Shown in pieces: positions 18,284-28,577 of a stretch of 33,638 nucleotides of DNA (its first letter is position 1; every line of letters starts with the position of its first letter). The stretch spans positions 1 to 33,638 of the forward strand of contig NZ_FOES01000030.1 of NCBI RefSeq assembly GCF_900110685.1, written 5' to 3'. Below the pieces are notes generated by a model. It saw nothing but the letters and a program-made list of their open reading frames with translations. It had not been told where the DNA came from and did not search any database. The DNA comes from Piscibacillus halophilus. GTDB lineage: Bacteria; Bacillota; Bacilli; Bacillales; Alkalibacillaceae. The position numbers and the translations under genes were made by a program.

Positions 18284-18327
18284 AGTGGGAGGTCAAACCG
18301 TTAAAACCACAATGAGGAGGATTTATG

Positions 18328-19026
18328 ATGCCAAAGAAAGGTAAAAAATATCAAGAAGCATTAAAGCTTGTTGATCGCAACAAAGCTTATGGTATTCAAG
18401 AAGCTGTAGAAGTAGTGAAAAAAGCTTCAACAGCAAACTTTGATGAAACAGTAGAAGCTGCTTTCCGTCTAGGAGTTGACCCTAAGAAAGCAGACCAACA
18501 AATCCGTGGAGCGATGGTTTTACCACACGGTACAGGTAAAACTCAACGCGTTTTAGTATTCGCTAAAGGTGATAAAGCGAAAGAAGCGGAAGCTGCAGGT
18601 GCAGATTATGTAGGAGATGAAGAATACATCAATAAAATCAACCAAGGTTGGTTCGAATTCGATGTTGTTGTTGCAACTCCAGACATGATGGCACAAGTAG
18701 GTAAATTAGGTCGTGTACTTGGACCAAAAGGTTTAATGCCAAACCCTAAAACTGGAACAGTTACTTTCGAAGTTGAAAAAGCTGTTCAAGATATCAAAGC
18801 AGGTAAAGTAGAGTACCGTGTAGATAAAGCTGGAAACATCCATGTACCAATTGGTAAAGTTTCGTTCGACGATCAAAAGTTAATCGAAAACTTTGATGCA
18901 TTAGCTGATACAGTTGTAAAAGCTAAGCCGCAGTCATCAAAAGGAACTTACATGAGAAACGTTTCAATCTCATCTACAATGGGACCTGGCATTAAAGTTG
19001 ACGTTTCATCTTATTTAGCTAAATAA
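18328..19026 (+). CDS. rplA: 50S ribosomal protein L1
   Basis: A 232-residue protein of the L1 stalk that binds 23S rRNA and helps release deacylated tRNA; in many bacteria it also represses its own operon. It has the N-terminal MPKKGKKY, the domain I/II hinge sequence [16 protein letters not shown], the L1 signature [10 protein letters not shown] and the [17 protein letters not shown] rRNA-binding block. ATG 18325 and 18328 are adjacent; 18328 gives 7 nt from GAGGAGG (18314-18320) and the family length. It is separated from rplK by a structured leader. Confidence 0.97.
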   Translation: MPKKGKKYQEALKLVDRNKAYGIQEAVEVVKKASTANFDETVEAAFRLGVDPKKADQQIRGAMVLPHGTGKTQRVLVFAKGDKAKEAEAAGADYVGDEEYINKINQGWFEFDVVVATPDMMAQVGKLGRVLGPKGLMPNPKTGTVTFEVEKAVQDIKAGKVEYRVDKAGNIHVPIGKVSFDDQKLIENFDALADTVVKAKPQSSKGTYMRNVSISSTMGPGIKVDVSSYLAK

Positions 19027-19035
19027 TAAAAATAG

Positions 19036-19064
19036 TTGACAAAGCTTACGTTATTTTATATAAT
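19036..19064 (+). promoter_or_regulatory. Promoter of rplJL
   Basis: A consensus promoter: TTGACA (19036-19041), 17 nt, TATAAT (19059-19064). It starts 9 nt after the rplA stop, giving a ~215-nt leader that contains the L10 regulatory RNA. Confidence 0.93.
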
Positions 19065-19070
19065 TGCGTT

Positions 19071-19226
19071 TGTTGAAAATAAAATGAATCGACGTTATAC
19101 CGTAGACAGCAGGAGCAGTTAAACTGCTTAAACCATTCCTGCCGAGGTGTGCTAAATTGAAATGATTCGTACGAGTATGTGCGATTATGATATTGATGCC
19201 TCCATGTCTACATGGAGGCATTTTTT
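19071..19226 (+). promoter_or_regulatory. L10 leader RNA with attenuating terminator
   Basis: The conserved L10-leader core CCGTAGACAGCAGGAGC (about 19102-19118) pairs with CCTGCCGAGGTGT to form the kinked stem that binds the L10(L12) complex. It is followed by a terminator: ATGCCTCCATG (19196-19206) with CATGGAGGCAT (19211-19221) and a T run. Excess L10-L12 favours termination before rplJ. This family is well described in Firmicutes. Confidence 0.9.
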
Positions 19227-19284
19227 ATAGCGATGAACACCACGCGGTATGATCGGAACCGACCAACGACTAGGAGGTGGAACG

Positions 19285-19785
19285 ATGAGCAATGTACTAG
19301 AACTGAAGAAACAACAAGTCGATGAAATTGCATCTAAACTAGAAAATAGTAAAACAACAGTTCTTGTAGACTATCGCGGTCTAAATGTTGAAGAAGTGAC
19401 TGAACTTCGTAAACAGTTACGTGAAGCTGGTGTTGACTTCAAAGTATACAAAAACACAATGACACGCTTCGCAACTGAAAAAGCTGGGTTCGAAGATCTT
19501 AACGAATTACTAGTTGGACCTACAGCTATTGCGTTCTGTGAAGAGGACGCGGTTGCTCCGGCAAAAGTTATTGGTAACTTTGCAAAAGAGCATGACGCAC
19601 TTGAAATTAAAGGTGGCGTTATTGAAGGCCAGATCGCAACACTTGATCAAATCAAGGAGCTTGCAGAACTACCTTCACACGAGGGACTTGTATCTATGCT
19701 ACTCAGCGTACTACAAGCACCGGTTCGCGACTTCGCTTATGTTACAAAAGCAGTTGCAGAACAAAAAGAAGAAGAAGGCGCGTAA
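19285..19785 (+). CDS. rplJ: 50S ribosomal protein L10
   Basis: A 166-residue base of the L12 stalk; it binds 23S rRNA and carries L7/L12 dimers on its C-terminal helix. The N-terminal domain includes [20 protein letters not shown] and [10 protein letters not shown]; the C-terminal ~30 residues after [11 protein letters not shown] form the L12-binding helix. Start ATG 19285 follows AGGAGGTG (19272-19279) and gives the B. subtilis length; the upstream frame from 19249 is rejected. Controlled by the L10 leader, in an operon with rplL. Confidence 0.97.
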   Translation: MSNVLELKKQQVDEIASKLENSKTTVLVDYRGLNVEEVTELRKQLREAGVDFKVYKNTMTRFATEKAGFEDLNELLVGPTAIAFCEEDAVAPAKVIGNFAKEHDALEIKGGVIEGQIATLDQIKELAELPSHEGLVSMLLSVLQAPVRDFAYVTKAVAEQKEEEGA

Positions 19786-19833
19786 GGCGTCATAGTCGGA
19801 TAAAACAAAAAATCATTTAAGGAGGATCTTATC

Positions 19834-20199
19834 ATGACTAAAGAGCAAATTATTGATGCTATTAAAGAAATGTCAGTTTTAGAATTAAACGATTTAGTAA
19901 AAGCTATTGAGGAAGAGTTTGGCGTAACAGCTGCTGCACCAGTTGCAGTTGCAGGTGGTGCTGCAGGTGGCGAAGCTGCTGAAGAGAAAACTGAATTTGA
20001 CGTTGTACTTGAAGACGCAGGTGCTTCTAAGATTAAAGTTGTTAAAGCAGTACGTGAAATCACTGGTCTTGGCCTAAAAGACGCTAAAGAACTAGTTGAT
20101 GGCGCTCCTGGTACAATTAAAGAAGCAGTAGCTAAAGAAGAAGCTGAAGAAATGAAAGCTAAGCTTGAAGAAGTTGGCGCTAAAATCGAATTAAAATAA
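19834..20199 (+). CDS. rplL: 50S ribosomal protein L7/L12
   Basis: A 121-residue stalk protein that recruits and activates translational GTPases. It has the N-terminal dimerisation helices ([20 protein letters not shown]), an Ala/Gly-rich hinge around residues 46-58 and the C-terminal factor-binding domain with [20 protein letters not shown] and [13 protein letters not shown] follows AAGGAGG. The gap from rplJ is 48 bp with no terminator, so the genes are co-transcribed; the excess of L12 over L10 is expected to come from translation. The coding sequence is very clean, with codon use typical of a highly expressed gene. Confidence 0.98.
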   Translation: MTKEQIIDAIKEMSVLELNDLVKAIEEEFGVTAAAPVAVAGGAAGGEAAEEKTEFDVVLEDAGASKIKVVKAVREITGLGLKDAKELVDGAPGTIKEAVAKEEAEEMKAKLEEVGAKIELK

Positions 20200-20206
20200 T
20201 AGCACA

Positions 20207-20243
20207 TTCATAAAGCTCGCTGAACCATTCAGCGAGCTTATGT
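20207..20243 (+). terminator. Hairpin terminator after rplL
   Basis: A perfect 12-bp stem AAGCTCGCTGAA (20213-20224) with TTCAGCGAGCTT (20228-20239), extendable by CAT/ATG with a bulge. The tail TGTTTGTTTATT is T-rich but broken, so some readthrough into the methyltransferase gene is possible. Confidence 0.7.
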
Positions 20244-20299
20244 TTGTTTATTCTATCAACTTCCCATAATGATCTAATCCCTGTTAAAGAGGTGCTAAA

Positions 20300-20920
20300 A
20301 TGAGCGATCATTATTATTCTGAAAAACCTACAAGTAAACGAAACCCTTCACAATTCCAAACAACCCTAAGTTCCATCACATTAAACTTTCATTCAGACGA
20401 GGGCGTATTTTCCAAAAAACAAGTAGACTTTGGTACAAAGACATTAGTAGAACATTTTAAACAACCTGAAGATAAAGGTAACTTATTAGATTTAGGTTGT
20501 GGCTATGGAGTCATTGGTATCACGTTAGCGAAGCGTTATCCTGACCATCATGTAGTTATGGTTGATGTTAATGAAAGAGCGGTTGAGTTAACAAAGAAAA
20601 ATTGTGAACAAAATGATGTTCAAAACGCTGAAGTATTACAAAGTGATGGAGTGGCTGAAGTTAAGGATCGTCAATTTAATGCGGTGATAACAAATCCGCC
20701 ATTTCGAGCAGGAAAAAAAGTCGTTCATCAAATGGTAGAAGATAGTTTTGATGTATTGAATGATCAAGGTGAATTGTGGGTGGTTGTTCAAAAGAAACAA
20801 GGAGCTCCTTCTTTGAAAGGTAAAATGGAGTCAGTTTTTGGTAATGCTGAAGTGGTTGTCAGAAATAAAGGTTATTATGTATTGCGTGCCATAAAGTTTG
20901 ACTCGGATATACCGGTATGA
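20300..20920 (+). CDS. Class I SAM-dependent methyltransferase, RsmC-like (YbxB)
   Basis: A 206-residue enzyme of the single-domain RsmC/RlmG-type group. SAM-binding motif I is LLDLGCGYGVIGITLAK (about 62-78), the acid of motif II lies in VVMVDVNERAV, and the catalytic NPPF motif (in VITNPPFRAG) is that of N2-guanine or N6-adenine RNA methyltransferases. B. subtilis YbxB sits at the same place between rplL and rpoB. The substrate is probably 16S rRNA by analogy to RsmC, but this is inference, so no symbol is given. ATG follows AAAGAGGTG. The final codons contain a 10-bp palindrome ATACCGGTAT (20909-20918). Confidence 0.88.
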   Translation: MSDHYYSEKPTSKRNPSQFQTTLSSITLNFHSDEGVFSKKQVDFGTKTLVEHFKQPEDKGNLLDLGCGYGVIGITLAKRYPDHHVVMVDVNERAVELTKKNCEQNDVQNAEVLQSDGVAEVKDRQFNAVITNPPFRAGKKVVHQMVEDSFDVLNDQGELWVVVQKKQGAPSLKGKMESVFGNAEVVVRNKGYYVLRAIKFDSDIPV

Positions 20921-21115
20921 TAGTATTAAAAAATGCCAATATATACGTTTCTTTGTCAAGGTTTTTTTCAAATTCAACATCAAAATCTTGTCATGACGTA
21001 TATTTTTTAAGCGTTATACCGATAAATGTATTGAGTCTAAATATGTGTTTAAATGGGGTATTCATTCTGAAAAACGAAAAGATGAACAACTCATTAATTA
21101 GATTATATCAAACAT

Positions 21116-21143
21116 TTGTGTTTAACACGAATGTTTATATAAA
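21116..21143 (+). promoter_or_regulatory. Candidate rpoB promoter, within the 355-nt gap 20921-21275
   Basis: TTGTGT (21116-21121), 16 nt, TATAAA (21138-21143) is the best promoter in this AT-rich gap. Bases 20921-21115 hold no feature that I can support. Downstream of the promoter the leader has a small hairpin CTTGAT (21158-21163) with ATCAAG (21168-21173), then a terminator-like hairpin, then an AT-rich stem. Confidence 0.5.
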
Positions 21144-21177
21144 TAATGCTTGTGAAACTTGATGTGGATCAAGCAAT

Positions 21178-21209
21178 GTTCGGCATGCCTTTTTGTCGAA
21201 CCGTTTTTT
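21178..21209 (+). terminator. Terminator-like hairpin in the rpoB leader
   Basis: Stem GTTCGGC (21178-21184) with GTCGAAC (21195-21201), one G-U pair, 10-nt loop, then CG and six Ts (21204-21209). It sits between the likely rpoB promoter and the rpoB start, so transcription of rpoBC must pass it. An attenuator or a readthrough-limiting terminator is possible. Confidence 0.6.
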
Positions 21210-21216
21210 GTTTGCC

Positions 21217-21239
21217 CTTAGTGAAAATTTTTCGCTAAG
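21217..21239 (+). promoter_or_regulatory. Stem-loop upstream of rpoB
   Basis: CTTAGTGAAAA (21217-21227) pairs with TTTTCGCTAAG (21229-21239), one T-G pair; the tip must open to form a loop. No T run follows. It could protect the 5' end or form part of the leader control with the preceding hairpin. Confidence 0.4.
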
Positions 21240-21275
21240 TCTCTATTAAATCTGGTTGTTTGAGGGGTGAAGCAG

Positions 21276-24200
21276 TTGACAGGTCAACTAGTTCAATATG
21301 GTCGACACCGCCAACGTAGAAGTTATGCAAGGATTAGCGAAGTACATGATCTTCCTAACCTAATTGAGATTCAAACCAAATCTTATGAATGGTTTTTAAG
21401 AGATGGTTTGAAAGAAATGTTTGAGGACATTTCACCTATTGAAGACTTTACAGGAAACCTATCACTAGAGTTTGTCGATTACAGCTTAGGTGAGCCGAAA
21501 TACCCTGTAGACGAAGCGAAAGAGCGTGACGTCACGTATAACGCACCTTTACGCGTTAAAGTTCGTCTCTTGAATAAAGAGACAGGTGAAGTGAAGGAGC
21601 AAGAGGTGTTTATGGGAGACTTCCCATTAATGACAGACACAGGTACCTTCATTATTAATGGTGCCGAACGTGTTATCGTATCTCAGCTTGTTCGTTCACC
21701 AAGTGTTTACTTTAACGATAAAATTGATAAAAACGGGAAAAGAGGTTATACGGCAACTGTTATTCCTAACCGTGGTGCATGGTTAGAGTTTGAAACAGAT
21801 GCGAAAGACGTTGTACATGTAAGAATTGACCGTACTCGTAAATTACCATTAACGGTTTTATTAAGAGCATTAGGTTTTAGCTCTGATGATGAAATAATTG
21901 ATTTAATTGGTGAAAACGAGTTTTTACGTAATACATTAGAAAAAGATAACACTGAAGATAGTGAAAAAGCGTTAATTGAGATTTATGAACGCTTAAGACC
22001 GGGCGAGCCTCCAACAGCAGACAATGCTCGTAGCTTGTTATATTCACGTTTCTTTGATTCGAAGCGTTATGATTTAGCTCGTGTTGGTCGTTATAAAATG
22101 AACAAAAAACTTCATTTTAAAAACCGACTACTAAATCAAACATTAGCAGAAACAATTGCTGATGAAGAAACAGGCGAAGTTATTGCTCGTAAAGGCGATA
22201 AATTAAATCGCCGCTTATTAGATAAAATTATGCCTTACTTCGAACTAGAAGAAGAGGCTGTCGGTGAGAAAATTTTAGAACCACAGGATGGTGTGTTAGA
22301 AGATCCGATTAAAGTTCAGTCTATTAAAATCGTGGATCCGACAGACCCTGAAGGTGAAAGAACGCTTAATGTAATTAGCAATGGTAATGTAAGTGATCAA
22401 GTCAAAAACATTACTCCAGCTGACATTATTGCGTCCATTAGTTATTTCTTTAACTTATTACACACAGTCGGTAACACAGATGACATTGACCACCTAGGTA
22501 ACCGTCGTCTTCGTTCTGTAGGTGAATTATTACAAAACCAATTCCGTATTGGTTTATCACGTATGGAGCGTGTTGTTCGTGAGAGAATGTCCATTCAGGA
22601 TACTGAATCCATCACGCCACAACAGTTAATTAATATTCGACCTGTAATCGCGTCGATTAAAGAGTTCTTTGGTAGCTCTCAGTTATCCCAGTTCATGTAT
22701 CAAACGAATCCGTTAGCAGAGCTGACGCATAAACGTCGTTTGTCAGCACTAGGACCTGGTGGTTTAACACGTGAACGCGCTGGTTTCGAAGTTCGTGACG
22801 TACACTATTCACACTATGGTCGTATGTGTCCGATTGAAACACCTGAGGGTCCAAACATTGGTCTAATCAACTCTCTATCGTCCTATGCCAAAGTGAATGA
22901 GTTTGGTTTTATTGAAACACCTTACCGTAGAGTTGATCCAGAAACTGGTCGAGTGACAGAACATGTTGATTACTTAACAGCAGATGAAGAAGACAACTAC
23001 ATCGTAGCTCAGGCAAACGCTCGTCTTAACGAAGATGGAACATTTGTTGATGAAGAAGTAATCGCGCGTTTCCGTGGTGAAAACACGGCAGTACCACGTG
23101 AACAAATCGATTACATGGACGTTTCTCCTAAGCAAGTTGTATCAGCTGCAACGGCATGTATCCCATTCTTAGAAAACGATGACTCAAACCGTGCATTAAT
23201 GGGTGCGAACATGCAACGTCAGGCAGTACCTTTAATCAAGCCGGATGCACCGCTTGTTGGAACAGGTATGGAATATGTGTCGGGTAAAGACTCTGGTGCA
23301 GCCGTGGCTGCTAAGCATGCTGGTATTGTGGAAAAAGTTGAAGCGAAAGAAATCCATATTCGTCGCATTAAAGAAGTGGATGGAAAAGAGGTCGAAGGCG
23401 ATCTCGATAAATATAGATTAGCTAAATTTGTTCGTTCAAACCAAGGTACTTGCTATAACCAAACACCGATTGTATCGAAAGGTGACCGCGTAAGTGAAGG
23501 TGAAATTCTTGCTGATGGTCCTTCTATGGACAAAGGCGAGCTAGCCTTAGGGCAAAATGCTTTAGTAGCGTTTATGACATGGGATGGTTATAACTACGAG
23601 GATGCCGTCATCATGAGCGAGCGTATGGTTAAAGACGATGTCTTCACATCTATTCACATTGAAGACTTCGAAACAGAAGCTCGTGACACGAAGCTTGGTC
23701 CAGAAGAAATTACACGCGACATTCCAAACGTTAGTGAAGATGCCCTTAAGAATCTAGACGAAAATGGAATTATCCGTGTAGGTGCTGAAGTTTCAGATGG
23801 CGATCTATTAGTAGGTAAAGTCACACCTAAAGGTATGACAGAACTATCAGCTGAAGAACGTCTATTACATGCAATCTTTGGTGAAAAGGCGCGTGAGGTA
23901 AGAGATACGTCGCTAAGAGTACCACATGGTGGTGGCGGTATTGTCTTAGATGTTAAGACATTTAACCGTGAAGATGGCGATGAATTATCTCCTGGTGTTA
24001 ATAAATTAGTACGTGTTTACATCGTACAGAAACGTAAGATATCCGAAGGGGATAAGATGGCAGGACGTCACGGTAACAAAGGTGTTATCTCAAGAATTTT
24101 ACCAGAAGAAGATATGCCTTACTTACCAGACGGAACTCCAGTAGATGTCATGTTGAACCCACTCGGTGTACCATCGCGTATGAACATTGGTCAGGTGCTT

Positions 24201-24830
24201 GAATTACACCTCGGTATGGCAGCAAGAGAAATGGGAATTCGCGTTGCTTCTCCTGTTTTTGATGGAGCGAGAGAAGAAGACGTTTGGGACACTGTTCTAG
24301 AAGCAGGCTTAGCTCGAGATGGTAAAACAGTACTTTACGATGGTCGTACAGGAGATGCGTTTGATAACCGTGTGTCTGTTGGTGTCATGTACATGATTAA
24401 ACTAGAACACATGGTTGACGATAAACTACACGCACGTTCAACTGGTCCTTACTCACTCGTTACGCAACAGCCACTCGGTGGTAAAGCACAGTTTGGTGGT
24501 CAGCGTTTTGGTGAGATGGAGGTTTGGGCTCTTGAAGCATATGGTGCAGCCTATACGTTACAAGAAATCCTAACAGTTAAATCAGACGACGTCGTTGGTC
24601 GTGTCAAGACGTATGAAGCCATTGTTAAAGGTGAGAACTTACCAGAACCGGGAGTTCCTGAATCATTCCGTGTATTAATCAAAGAGCTTCAAAGTCTAGG
24701 GATGGATGTTAAGATGCTAACATCTGATCGTCATGAAATTGATATGCGAGACCTAGAAGATGAAGATCAGTCAGAAGAGTTGAACGTCTCGATGGAAACA
24801 ACTGAAGATCAAAACGTAAGCGAGAAATAA
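21276..24830 (+). CDS. rpoB: RNA polymerase beta subunit
   Basis: A 1184-residue catalytic subunit of RNA polymerase. It begins [20 protein letters not shown]; the start is TTG 21276, 6 nt behind GAGGGGTG (21262-21269), matching the B. subtilis start. A GTG at 21267 overlaps that Shine-Dalgarno. Conserved parts include the fork and rifampicin pocket (SSQLSQFM...[13 protein letters not shown], about 467-495), [15 protein letters not shown], the [13 protein letters not shown] active-site region and [20 protein letters not shown] near the C-terminus. The tail is acidic. The oddity is Tyr475, where B. subtilis, S. aureus and E. coli have Asp (E. coli D516). Thirty bp ahead of rpoC, in the same operon. 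Confidence 0.98.
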   Translation: MTGQLVQYGRHRQRRSYARISEVHDLPNLIEIQTKSYEWFLRDGLKEMFEDISPIEDFTGNLSLEFVDYSLGEPKYPVDEAKERDVTYNAPLRVKVRLLNKETGEVKEQEVFMGDFPLMTDTGTFIINGAERVIVSQLVRSPSVYFNDKIDKNGKRGYTATVIPNRGAWLEFETDAKDVVHVRIDRTRKLPLTVLLRALGFSSDDEIIDLIGENEFLRNTLEKDNTEDSEKALIEIYERLRPGEPPTADNARSLLYSRFFDSKRYDLARVGRYKMNKKLHFKNRLLNQTLAETIADEETGEVIARKGDKLNRRLLDKIMPYFELEEEAVGEKILEPQDGVLEDPIKVQSIKIVDPTDPEGERTLNVISNGNVSDQVKNITPADIIASISYFFNLLHTVGNTDDIDHLGNRRLRSVGELLQNQFRIGLSRMERVVRERMSIQDTESITPQQLINIRPVIASIKEFFGSSQLSQFMYQTNPLAELTHKRRLSALGPGGLTRERAGFEVRDVHYSHYGRMCPIETPEGPNIGLINSLSSYAKVNEFGFIETPYRRVDPETGRVTEHVDYLTADEEDNYIVAQANARLNEDGTFVDEEVIARFRGENTAVPREQIDYMDVSPKQVVSAATACIPFLENDDSNRALMGANMQRQAVPLIKPDAPLVGTGMEYVSGKDSGAAVAAKHAGIVEKVEAKEIHIRRIKEVDGKEVEGDLDKYRLAKFVRSNQGTCYNQTPIVSKGDRVSEGEILADGPSMDKGELALGQNALVAFMTWDGYNYEDAVIMSERMVKDDVFTSIHIEDFETEARDTKLGPEEITRDIPNVSEDALKNLDENGIIRVGAEVSDGDLLVGKVTPKGMTELSAEERLLHAIFGEKAREVRDTSLRVPHGGGGIVLDVKTFNREDGDELSPGVNKLVRVYIVQKRKISEGDKMAGRHGNKGVISRILPEEDMPYLPDGTPVDVMLNPLGVPSRMNIGQVLELHLGMAAREMGIRVASPVFDGAREEDVWDTVLEAGLARDGKTVLYDGRTGDAFDNRVSVGVMYMIKLEHMVDDKLHARSTGPYSLVTQQPLGGKAQFGGQRFGEMEVWALEAYGAAYTLQEILTVKSDDVVGRVKTYEAIVKGENLPEPGVPESFRVLIKELQSLGMDVKMLTSDRHEIDMRDLEDEDQSEELNVSMETTEDQNVSEK

Positions 24831-24860
24831 CGGATAGAAAATATAAGGGAGGTAGGCTCC

Positions 24861-27800
24861 TTGATCGATGTAAACAGATTTGAGTTTATGAAAATAGGAT
24901 TAGCTTCGCCTGATAAGATCCGTTCTTGGTCTTTTGGTGAAGTTAAAAAGCCAGAAACAATTAACTATCGTACATTAAAGCCTGAAAAAGATGGTTTGTT
25001 CTGTGAACGTATTTTTGGACCTACAAAAGATTGGGAATGTCATTGCGGTAAATATAAACGTGTCCGTTATAAAGGCGTTGTTTGTGACCGCTGTGGTGTT
25101 GAAGTAACGAAAGCAAAAGTACGTCGTGAGCGCATGGGGCATATTGAACTTGCTGCCCCTGTCTCTCACATTTGGTATTTTAAAGGAATTCCAAGCCGTA
25201 TGGGTCTTGTATTGGATTTATCTCCAAGAGCACTAGAAGAAGTTATTTACTTTGCTTCTTATATCGTGACTGACCCGGGTGATACACCTTTAGAGAAAAA
25301 ACAACTATTAACGGAAAAAGAATTCCGTGCTTATTACGAAAAATACGGAAATACGTTTAAGGCCCAAATGGGTGCCGAAGCGATCCGTAAATTATTACAA
25401 GACGTCGATTTAGATCGTGAAGTTCAAGAGCTAAAAGAAGAACTAAAAACGGCTCAAGGTCAGCGACGCACTCGTGCTATTAAGCGTTTAGAAGTGCTTG
25501 AATCATTCCGTAACTCAGGTAATAATCCTGATTGGATGATTATGGACGTCTTACCGATTATTCCACCTGAACTACGTCCGATGGTTCAGCTAGATGGTGG
25601 ACGTTTTGCAACATCTGACTTAAACGACTTATACCGCAGAGTGATTAATCGTAACAATCGTCTGAAGCGTCTATTAGATTTAGGTGCACCGACAATTATT
25701 GTTCAAAACGAAAAACGTATGCTACAAGAATCTGTAGATGCATTGATCGATAATGGAAGACGTGGTAGACCAGTTACAGGACCAGGTAACCGTCCGTTAA
25801 AATCACTTTCACACATGTTGAAAGGTAAGCAAGGTCGTTTCCGTCAAAACTTACTCGGTAAACGTGTTGACTATTCAGGCCGTTCAGTAATCGTTGTAGG
25901 GCCAAACTTGAAAATGTATCAATGTGGTCTTCCGAAAGAAATGGCCATTGAGCTATTCAAACCATTTGTGATGCGAGAACTCGTAAACCGAGGCTTAGCT
26001 CACAACATTAAATCGGCTAAACGTAGTATTGAACGTTTACGTCCTGAAATCTGGGATGTTTTAGAAGATGTCATTAAAGAACACCCAGTCTTATTAAACC
26101 GTGCGCCAACGTTACACCGTTTAGGTATTCAGGCGTTTGAACCAACACTTGTTGAAGGTCGTGCGATTCGCCTTCACCCATTAGTATGTACAGCCTATAA
26201 CGCAGACTTTGACGGTGACCAAATGGCGGTACACGTTCCGCTTTCACCAGAAGCACAAGCGGAAGCTCGTATTTTAATGCTTGCAGCTCAAAATATCCTA
26301 AACCCTAAAGATGGTAAACCAGTTGTTACACCATCGCAGGATATGGTATTAGGTAACTATTATTTAACACTTGAGCGTGAAAACGCACTTGGCGAAGGAC
26401 ATATTTTCTCTTCATATGAAGAAGCGATTTTAGCTTATGACAACGGATATGTACACCTTCACAGCCGTGTTGGAATTAAAGCAAGCGCACTTAACAACCC
26501 TCATTTCACTGAGGAACAAAACAATAAATTACTTGTTACAACTATTGGTAAGCTAATCTTTAACGATATGCTACCAAACTCGTTCCCATATATGAACGAA
26601 CCGACTTCTTATAACTTAGAAGAGCGTACGCCAGATAAGCACTTTGTAGATATAACAACAAACCTAAAAGAAGAAGTCAAAAATCGTGAGTTAATCAAGC
26701 CGTTTAAGAAAGGAATCTTAGGTGACATCATTGCTGAAGTGTTTAAGCACTATAAGATTTCGGAAACATCTAAGATGCTTGATAAGATGAAGGATCTTGG
26801 CTTCAAATATTCTACTAAGGCCGGTATTACAATTGGTGTAGCAGATATTGTTGTTCTATCTGAAAAACAACAGTTCTTAGATGCAGCTCAATCTAAGATT
26901 GATAAAGTTATGAAGCAATTCCGCCGTGGTTTAATCACGGAAGAAGAACGTTATGACCGTGTCATCGCGATTTGGACGGAAGCAAAAGATCAAATTCAAG
27001 AAAAACTAATGGTTTCATTAGACGCATTAAACCCTATCTTTATGATGAGTGACTCTGGTGCCCGTGGTAACGCATCAAACTTCACTCAGTTAGCAGGTAT
27101 GCGTGGTCTAATGGCGAACCCATCTGGTAAAATCATTGAGTTACCAATCAAATCAAGCTTCCGTGAAGGTCTAACAGTACTAGAGTACTTCATCTCCACT
27201 CACGGTGCTCGTAAAGGTCTTGCGGATACTGCCCTTAAGACAGCAGACTCAGGTTACCTAACACGTCGTCTAGTTGACGTTGCTCAAGATGTCATTATTC
27301 GTGAGCATGACTGTGGTACAGATCGAGGCATGACAGTTAATGCATTGACAGAAGGTAACGAAACCATTGTTCCATTATATGACCGTTTAGTTGGCCGTAC
27401 AGCATTTAGAAAAGTACGCCACCCTGAAACAGGTGAAGTAATGGTAGAGCGCAATGAACTGATTACTGAAGATAAAGCGAAAACAATTGTGGATGCAGGT
27501 GTTGAATCCGTCGTGATTCGCTCAGTCTTTACTTGTAACACTCATCATGGTGCTTGTGTTAAATGTTACGGTCGTAACATGGCGACAGGTGACCGTGTTG
27601 AAGCAGGTGAAGCAGTTGGTATTATCGCAGCACAATCAATCGGTGAGCCAGGTACACAGTTAACAATGCGTACTTTCCACACTGGTGGTGTTGCAGGAGA
27701 CGATATCACACAAGGTTTACCGCGTATCCAGGAAATCTTCGAAGCGCGTAACCCTAAAGGTCAGGCAGTCATCAGTGAGATTGAAGGTACTGTCTTAGAA

Positions 27801-28466
27801 ATTAATGATGTAAAAGATAAGAAAGAAATCGTCGTTCAAGGTGAAGTTGAAAGCCGTAACTATACAACACCATACAACGCTCGTATGAAAGTTGAAGTTG
27901 GCGATGAAGTTGTTGCGGGTCAAGCGTTAACAGAAGGTTCTATTGATCCGAAAGAACTCATTAAAGCTCAAGGCTTACAGGGCGTAGAAGAGTACTTACT
28001 CAAAGAAGTACAAAAAGTTTACCGTATGCAAGGTGTTGAAATTAGTGATAAACACATCGAAGTAATGGTACGTCAAATGCTTAATAAAGTCCGTGTCATT
28101 GAATCAGGTGACACAGACGTCATCCCTGGATCATTATTAGATGTGAATCAATTTAGAGAAGCTAACCGCCAAGTATTGAAAGAAGGTAAGCAGCCTGCTA
28201 TTGCTAAGCCGATTATTCTTGGTATTACGAAAGCTTCACTTGAAACAGACTCATTCTTATCAGCTGCATCTTTCCAAGAGACAACTCGCGTCTTAACAGA
28301 TGCTGCGATCAAAGGTAAGTATGATGACTTACTAGGCTTAAAAGAGAACGTTATTATTGGTAAGCTAGTTCCTGCAGGTACGGGTTTAGCGAAATATCGT
28401 AGTCTAGAAGCCGACAAAGAAGTCGTTGAAGTAGAAGAAGTAGAACAAGTAACAACTGAAGCATAA
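24861..28466 (+). CDS. rpoC: RNA polymerase beta' subunit
   Basis: A 1201-residue catalytic subunit. The N-terminal zinc ribbon has Cys60, Cys62, Cys75 and Cys78. The active-site NADFDGD (447-453) chelates catalytic Mg2+ through Asp449, Asp451 and Asp453. The bridge helix/trigger loop region shows [23 protein letters not shown] and [15 protein letters not shown]. The second zinc site has the [15 protein letters not shown] cysteines. [21 protein letters not shown] is intact. The TTG start at 24861 lies 7 nt after AAGGGAGGT. Length matches the family. No clear terminator follows; a 13-bp inverted repeat and a new promoter lie in the next 110 bp. Confidence 0.98.
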   Translation: MIDVNRFEFMKIGLASPDKIRSWSFGEVKKPETINYRTLKPEKDGLFCERIFGPTKDWECHCGKYKRVRYKGVVCDRCGVEVTKAKVRRERMGHIELAAPVSHIWYFKGIPSRMGLVLDLSPRALEEVIYFASYIVTDPGDTPLEKKQLLTEKEFRAYYEKYGNTFKAQMGAEAIRKLLQDVDLDREVQELKEELKTAQGQRRTRAIKRLEVLESFRNSGNNPDWMIMDVLPIIPPELRPMVQLDGGRFATSDLNDLYRRVINRNNRLKRLLDLGAPTIIVQNEKRMLQESVDALIDNGRRGRPVTGPGNRPLKSLSHMLKGKQGRFRQNLLGKRVDYSGRSVIVVGPNLKMYQCGLPKEMAIELFKPFVMRELVNRGLAHNIKSAKRSIERLRPEIWDVLEDVIKEHPVLLNRAPTLHRLGIQAFEPTLVEGRAIRLHPLVCTAYNADFDGDQMAVHVPLSPEAQAEARILMLAAQNILNPKDGKPVVTPSQDMVLGNYYLTLERENALGEGHIFSSYEEAILAYDNGYVHLHSRVGIKASALNNPHFTEEQNNKLLVTTIGKLIFNDMLPNSFPYMNEPTSYNLEERTPDKHFVDITTNLKEEVKNRELIKPFKKGILGDIIAEVFKHYKISETSKMLDKMKDLGFKYSTKAGITIGVADIVVLSEKQQFLDAAQSKIDKVMKQFRRGLITEEERYDRVIAIWTEAKDQIQEKLMVSLDALNPIFMMSDSGARGNASNFTQLAGMRGLMANPSGKIIELPIKSSFREGLTVLEYFISTHGARKGLADTALKTADSGYLTRRLVDVAQDVIIREHDCGTDRGMTVNALTEGNETIVPLYDRLVGRTAFRKVRHPETGEVMVERNELITEDKAKTIVDAGVESVVIRSVFTCNTHHGACVKCYGRNMATGDRVEAGEAVGIIAAQSIGEPGTQLTMRTFHTGGVAGDDITQGLPRIQEIFEARNPKGQAVISEIEGTVLEINDVKDKKEIVVQGEVESRNYTTPYNARMKVEVGDEVVAGQALTEGSIDPKELIKAQGLQGVEEYLLKEVQKVYRMQGVEISDKHIEVMVRQMLNKVRVIESGDTDVIPGSLLDVNQFREANRQVLKEGKQPAIAKPIILGITKASLETDSFLSAASFQETTRVLTDAAIKGKYDDLLGLKENVIIGKLVPAGTGLAKYRSLEADKEVVEVEEVEQVTTEA

Positions 28467-28475
28467 AAAGGTTGA

Positions 28476-28546
28476 AAGCACCTTGAATCTATTTGTGATT
28501 TTTATTGACAAGAACATAGGTCAATGATAATATATTCAAGGTGCTT
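28476..28546. repeat. 13-bp inverted repeat around the rplGB promoter
   Basis: AAGCACCTTGAAT (28476-28488) and ATTCAAGGTGCTT (28534-28546) are exact reverse complements, 45 nt apart, with the promoter in the loop. In rpoC readthrough RNA this would fold into a long stem-loop; an RNA started at the promoter keeps only part of the right arm. No T run follows. Confidence 0.75.
28505..28533 (+). promoter_or_regulatory. Promoter of rplGB (str cluster)
   Basis: Perfect -35 TTGACA (28505-28510), 17-nt spacer, -10 TAATAT (28528-28533) with extended -10 TGa (28525-28527). Transcription should begin near 28540, inside the right arm of the inverted repeat. Confidence 0.85.
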
Positions 28547-28577
28547 CATATAACCTGTTTACTTTGGAGGATTAGAA

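Noticed and set aside
19514-19795. 93-codon + frame inside rplJ
   Set aside because: A shadow in another frame of the well-supported L10 gene; low-complexity basic sequence.
19737-20207. Long - strand frame antisense to rplL
   Set aside because: Ser/Ala-rich artefact of reading the biased rplL codons backwards; no start signal.
20917-21162. 81-codon frame overlapping the stop of the YbxB-like gene
   Set aside because: No Shine-Dalgarno, AT-rich composition without protein-like pattern, and it runs into the probable rpoB promoter. It is better explained as intergenic DNA.
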